Origin: Sinomonas cyclohexanicum
GTDB lineage: Bacteria > Actinomycetota > Actinomycetes > Actinomycetales > Micrococcaceae
Reading direction: 5' to 3'
Assembly: GCF_020886775.1 (NCBI RefSeq)
Contig: NZ_AP024525.1
Coordinates: forward strand, 1,984,001-2,048,000
Length of the DNA: 64,000 nucleotides
Under the pieces are notes generated by a model that worked only from the letters and a program-made list of their open reading frames with translations, was not told where the DNA came from and ran no database searches. The position numbers and the translations under genes were made by a program. Shown here piece by piece: positions 62,229 to 64,000 of the stretch (positions are counted from its first letter, which is position 1; every line of letters starts with the position of its first letter).

Positions 62229-63793
62229 GGTCGCCTCCAGGAGCGTCCGTCGCGGGCAAGGAGCTCATCGGCCGAGGACGGCCCCCAGGACCCCGGGGCG
62301 TACGGCTCGGGCTGGGTCCCGGTGCTGGCCCAGTAGTCCTCGAACGGGTCCAGGATCTTCCAGGACAGCTCGACCTCCTCGTGCCGGGGGAACAGCGGCG
62401 GCTCGCCCAGGAGGACGTCCAGGATGAGCCGCTCGTACGCCTCCGGGGAGGACTCGGTGAAGGAGTGCCCGTAGCCGAAGTCCATCGACACGTCCCTGAC
62501 CTCCATCTGGGTCCCCGGGACCTTGGAGCCGAACCGGATCGTGGCGCCCTCGTCCGGCTGGACCCGGATCACCACCGCGTTCTGGCCGAACTCGTCCTCG
62601 CCCTGGTCCTGGAACAGCAGGTTCGGGGCCCGCTTGAACACCACCGCGATCTCGGTCACCCGGCGCCCCAGCCGCTTCCCGGCCCGCAGGTAGAACGGCA
62701 CCCCGGCCCAGCGGCGGGTGTTGATGTCCAGCCGGAGCGCCGCGTACGTCTCGGTGGTGGAGTCCGCCGGGATGCCCTCCTCCTGGAGGTAGCCCTGCAC
62801 CAGCTCCCCGCCCTGCCACCCGCCGGTGAACTGCCCCCGGGCCGAATGCGTGGACAGGTCCGCCGGCAGCTTCACCGCGGCCAGGACCTTCTCCTTCTCC
62901 GCCCGCAGGTCATCGGCATTGAAGGAGATCGGCTCCTCCATCGCCGTCAGCGCCAGCAGCTGCAGCAGGTGGTTCTGGATCACGTCCCGCGCCGCCCCCA
63001 CACCGTCGTAGTAGCCCGCCCGGCCCCCCGTGCCGATGTCCTCGGCCATCGTGATCTGCACATGGTCCACATAGTTCGCGTTCCACAGCGGCTCGAACAA
63101 AGTGTTCGCGAACCGCAGCGCCAGGATGTTCTGCACCGTCTCCTTGCCCAGATAGTGGTCGATCCGGAACACCGCATCCGCCGGGAACACCGACTCCACA
63201 ATGTCGTTCAGCGCCCGCGCCGAGGCCAGATCATGCCCGAACGGCTTCTCGATCACCACCCGGCGCCACTTCCCCGGCTCCGGCTGGGCCAGCCCATGGG
63301 CCGAGAGCTGCCGGCACACCTGCTCGAACGCCTTGGGCGGGATCGAGAGGTAGAACGCATGGTTCCCCCGCGTCCCCCGCTTCTCATCCAACTCCTCCAG
63401 CGTGGCCTTGAGCGCCTCGAACGCCGCATCATCATCGAACGTGCCCTGCACGAACCGCACACCCTCATTCAGCTGCGCCCACACCGCCTCATCGAAAGGC
63501 GTCCGCGCATACTGCTTGACCGAGGCCTTGACCTCCTCGGCGAAGTCCTCCTTCTCCCACTCGCGGCGGGCGAAGCCCACCAGCGCGAAGCTCGGCGGCA
63601 GCAGGCCCCGGTTCGCAAGGTCATACACAGCCGGCATGAGCTTCTTCCGGGCCAAGTCCCCGGTCACCCCGAAGAGCACAAGCGAGGAGGGCCCCGCGAT
63701 GCGATTGAGGCGCCGGTCGCGCGGGTCGCGCAGCGGATTGCGCCGCGCTCCGCGCGAGGACGTTCCGTTCGCGGTGATGTCGTTCTCTGGCAT
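62225..63793 (-). CDS. zwf: glucose-6-phosphate 1-dehydrogenase
   Basis: 522 aa from ATG 63793 (AGAAAGG upstream decides it over ATG 63811). NADP site SLVLFGVTGDLARKKLMPAV, substrate site FRIDHYLGKETVQNILALRF with the catalytic His nearby, and the QVTMAEDIGTGGRAGYYDGV-type segment (VQITMAEDIGTGGRAGYYDG). First step of the oxidative pentose phosphate pathway. First of zwf-opcA-pgl in the window. Confidence 0.97.
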   Translation of the reverse strand: MPENDITANGTSSRGARRNPLRDPRDRRLNRIAGPSSLVLFGVTGDLARKKLMPAVYDLANRGLLPPSFALVGFARREWEKEDFAEEVKASVKQYARTPFDEAVWAQLNEGVRFVQGTFDDDAAFEALKATLEELDEKRGTRGNHAFYLSIPPKAFEQVCRQLSAHGLAQPEPGKWRRVVIEKPFGHDLASARALNDIVESVFPADAVFRIDHYLGKETVQNILALRFANTLFEPLWNANYVDHVQITMAEDIGTGGRAGYYDGVGAARDVIQNHLLQLLALTAMEEPISFNADDLRAEKEKVLAAVKLPADLSTHSARGQFTGGWQGGELVQGYLQEEGIPADSTTETYAALRLDINTRRWAGVPFYLRAGKRLGRRVTEIAVVFKRAPNLLFQDQGEDEFGQNAVVIRVQPDEGATIRFGSKVPGTQMEVRDVSMDFGYGHSFTESSPEAYERLILDVLLGEPPLFPRHEEVELSWKILDPFEDYWASTGTQPEPYAPGSWGPSSADELLARDGRSWRRP

Positions 63794-63828
63794 GGTGCCT
63801 TTCTGGTCCATCGGTGCGTGCAGACGCA

Positions 63829-63864
63829 GGCCCTCCGGCCCGGCGGAGTGCCGGGCCGGAGGCC
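63829..63864. terminator. hairpin between the upstream gene and zwf
   Basis: About 15-bp GC-rich arms around GGAGT, between zwf and the partial gene; could attenuate or end the upstream transcript. Confidence 0.55.
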
Positions 63865-63870
63865 GCGGCC

Positions 63871-64000
63871 TCAGCGGGCCGGTGCTTCCTCGGCCGGGAG
63901 TGCGGACACGAGGGCGGACAACTGCGCGACCCCCGCAGCGCGGTCGGTGAGGTTCAGGCGGAGTACAGGGCGCCCGTGCTCGGCGAGGACCTGCGCGTCC
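63871..64000 (-). CDS. pgi: probable glucose-6-phosphate isomerase, C-terminus only
   Basis: Open from the window edge to TGA at 63873-63871. The visible 42 residues (DAQVLAEHGRPVLRLNLTDR, then AAGVAQLSALVSALPAEEAP) resemble the C-terminus of Micrococcaceae pgi, which lies before zwf in these genomes. The active site is outside the window, so the call rests on end similarity from memory and context. Confidence 0.6.
   Translation of the reverse strand, partial: DAQVLAEHGRPVLRLNLTDRAAGVAQLSALVSALPAEEAPAR

Overview
The window is high-GC DNA from an actinobacterium, most likely a member of the Micrococcaceae (Arthrobacter/Sinomonas type). The evidence is an ANTAR-type response regulator, a rapZ-yvcK-whiA cluster, opcA beside zwf, uvrA/uvrB/uvrC grouped with coaE, polA and rpsA, and many genes with a -10 hexamer only 6-7 nt before the start codon, as in leaderless actinobacterial transcripts. 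The genus is an inference; no rRNA is present.

Layout. (1) 1-2222: the end of pyruvate kinase, a convergent ANTAR regulator and tRNA-Leu(CAA). (2) 2202-17897: a 15.7-kb integrative phage-like element in the 3' end of that tRNA, bounded by a 22-bp direct repeat. It has a tyrosine integrase, a repressor/excisionase-like control region, a RepA-like ATPase followed by iteron-like repeats, small and large terminase, a 1183-aa tape measure protein and small unknown genes. I find no portal, protease, capsid, tail tube, baseplate or lysis gene, so it is either a phage satellite or a deleted prophage. It carries two lesions that can be reversed on paper: a 23-bp tandem duplication that frameshifts one gene, and an IS1380-family insertion that splits another. 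(3) 17898-25715: a phosphate transporter pair, a RibD/DHFR-like reductase, a thioesterase, polA, an Eis-like acetyltransferase and a secreted polysaccharide deacetylase. (4) 25727-about 31915: a mobile-element pile-up just upstream of rpsA. An IS3-family element (TSD TAG) is broken inside its DDE domain by a RIT element, three overlapping tyrosine recombinase genes with perfect 85-bp inverted repeats. Next to it lies a separate rve-type IS. (5) 31929-53000: rpsA, flavodoxin, IMPACT family, coaE, uvrB, MFS transporter, peptidase, acetyltransferase, Ski2-like helicase, tam, amidohydrolase, metallo-hydrolase, GntR regulator, uvrA with a LexA-like box, HAD phosphatase, acyltransferase and uvrC. 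(6) 52997-64000: rapZ (frameshifted as given), yvcK and whiA, superoxide dismutase, then gap-pgk-tpiA-secG, facing pgl-opcA-zwf and the end of a probable pgi.

How the genes work together. The chromosomal part holds nucleotide excision repair (UvrABC plus Pol I for gap filling), lower glycolysis (gap, pgk, tpiA, pyk) and the oxidative pentose phosphate entry (zwf, opcA, pgl, pgi). In the element, int and its partners face left toward attL. The replication, packaging and tape-measure genes read rightward from a divergent operator region, as in temperate phages and phage-inducible islands. Three small genes at the right end read leftward as a separate cassette.
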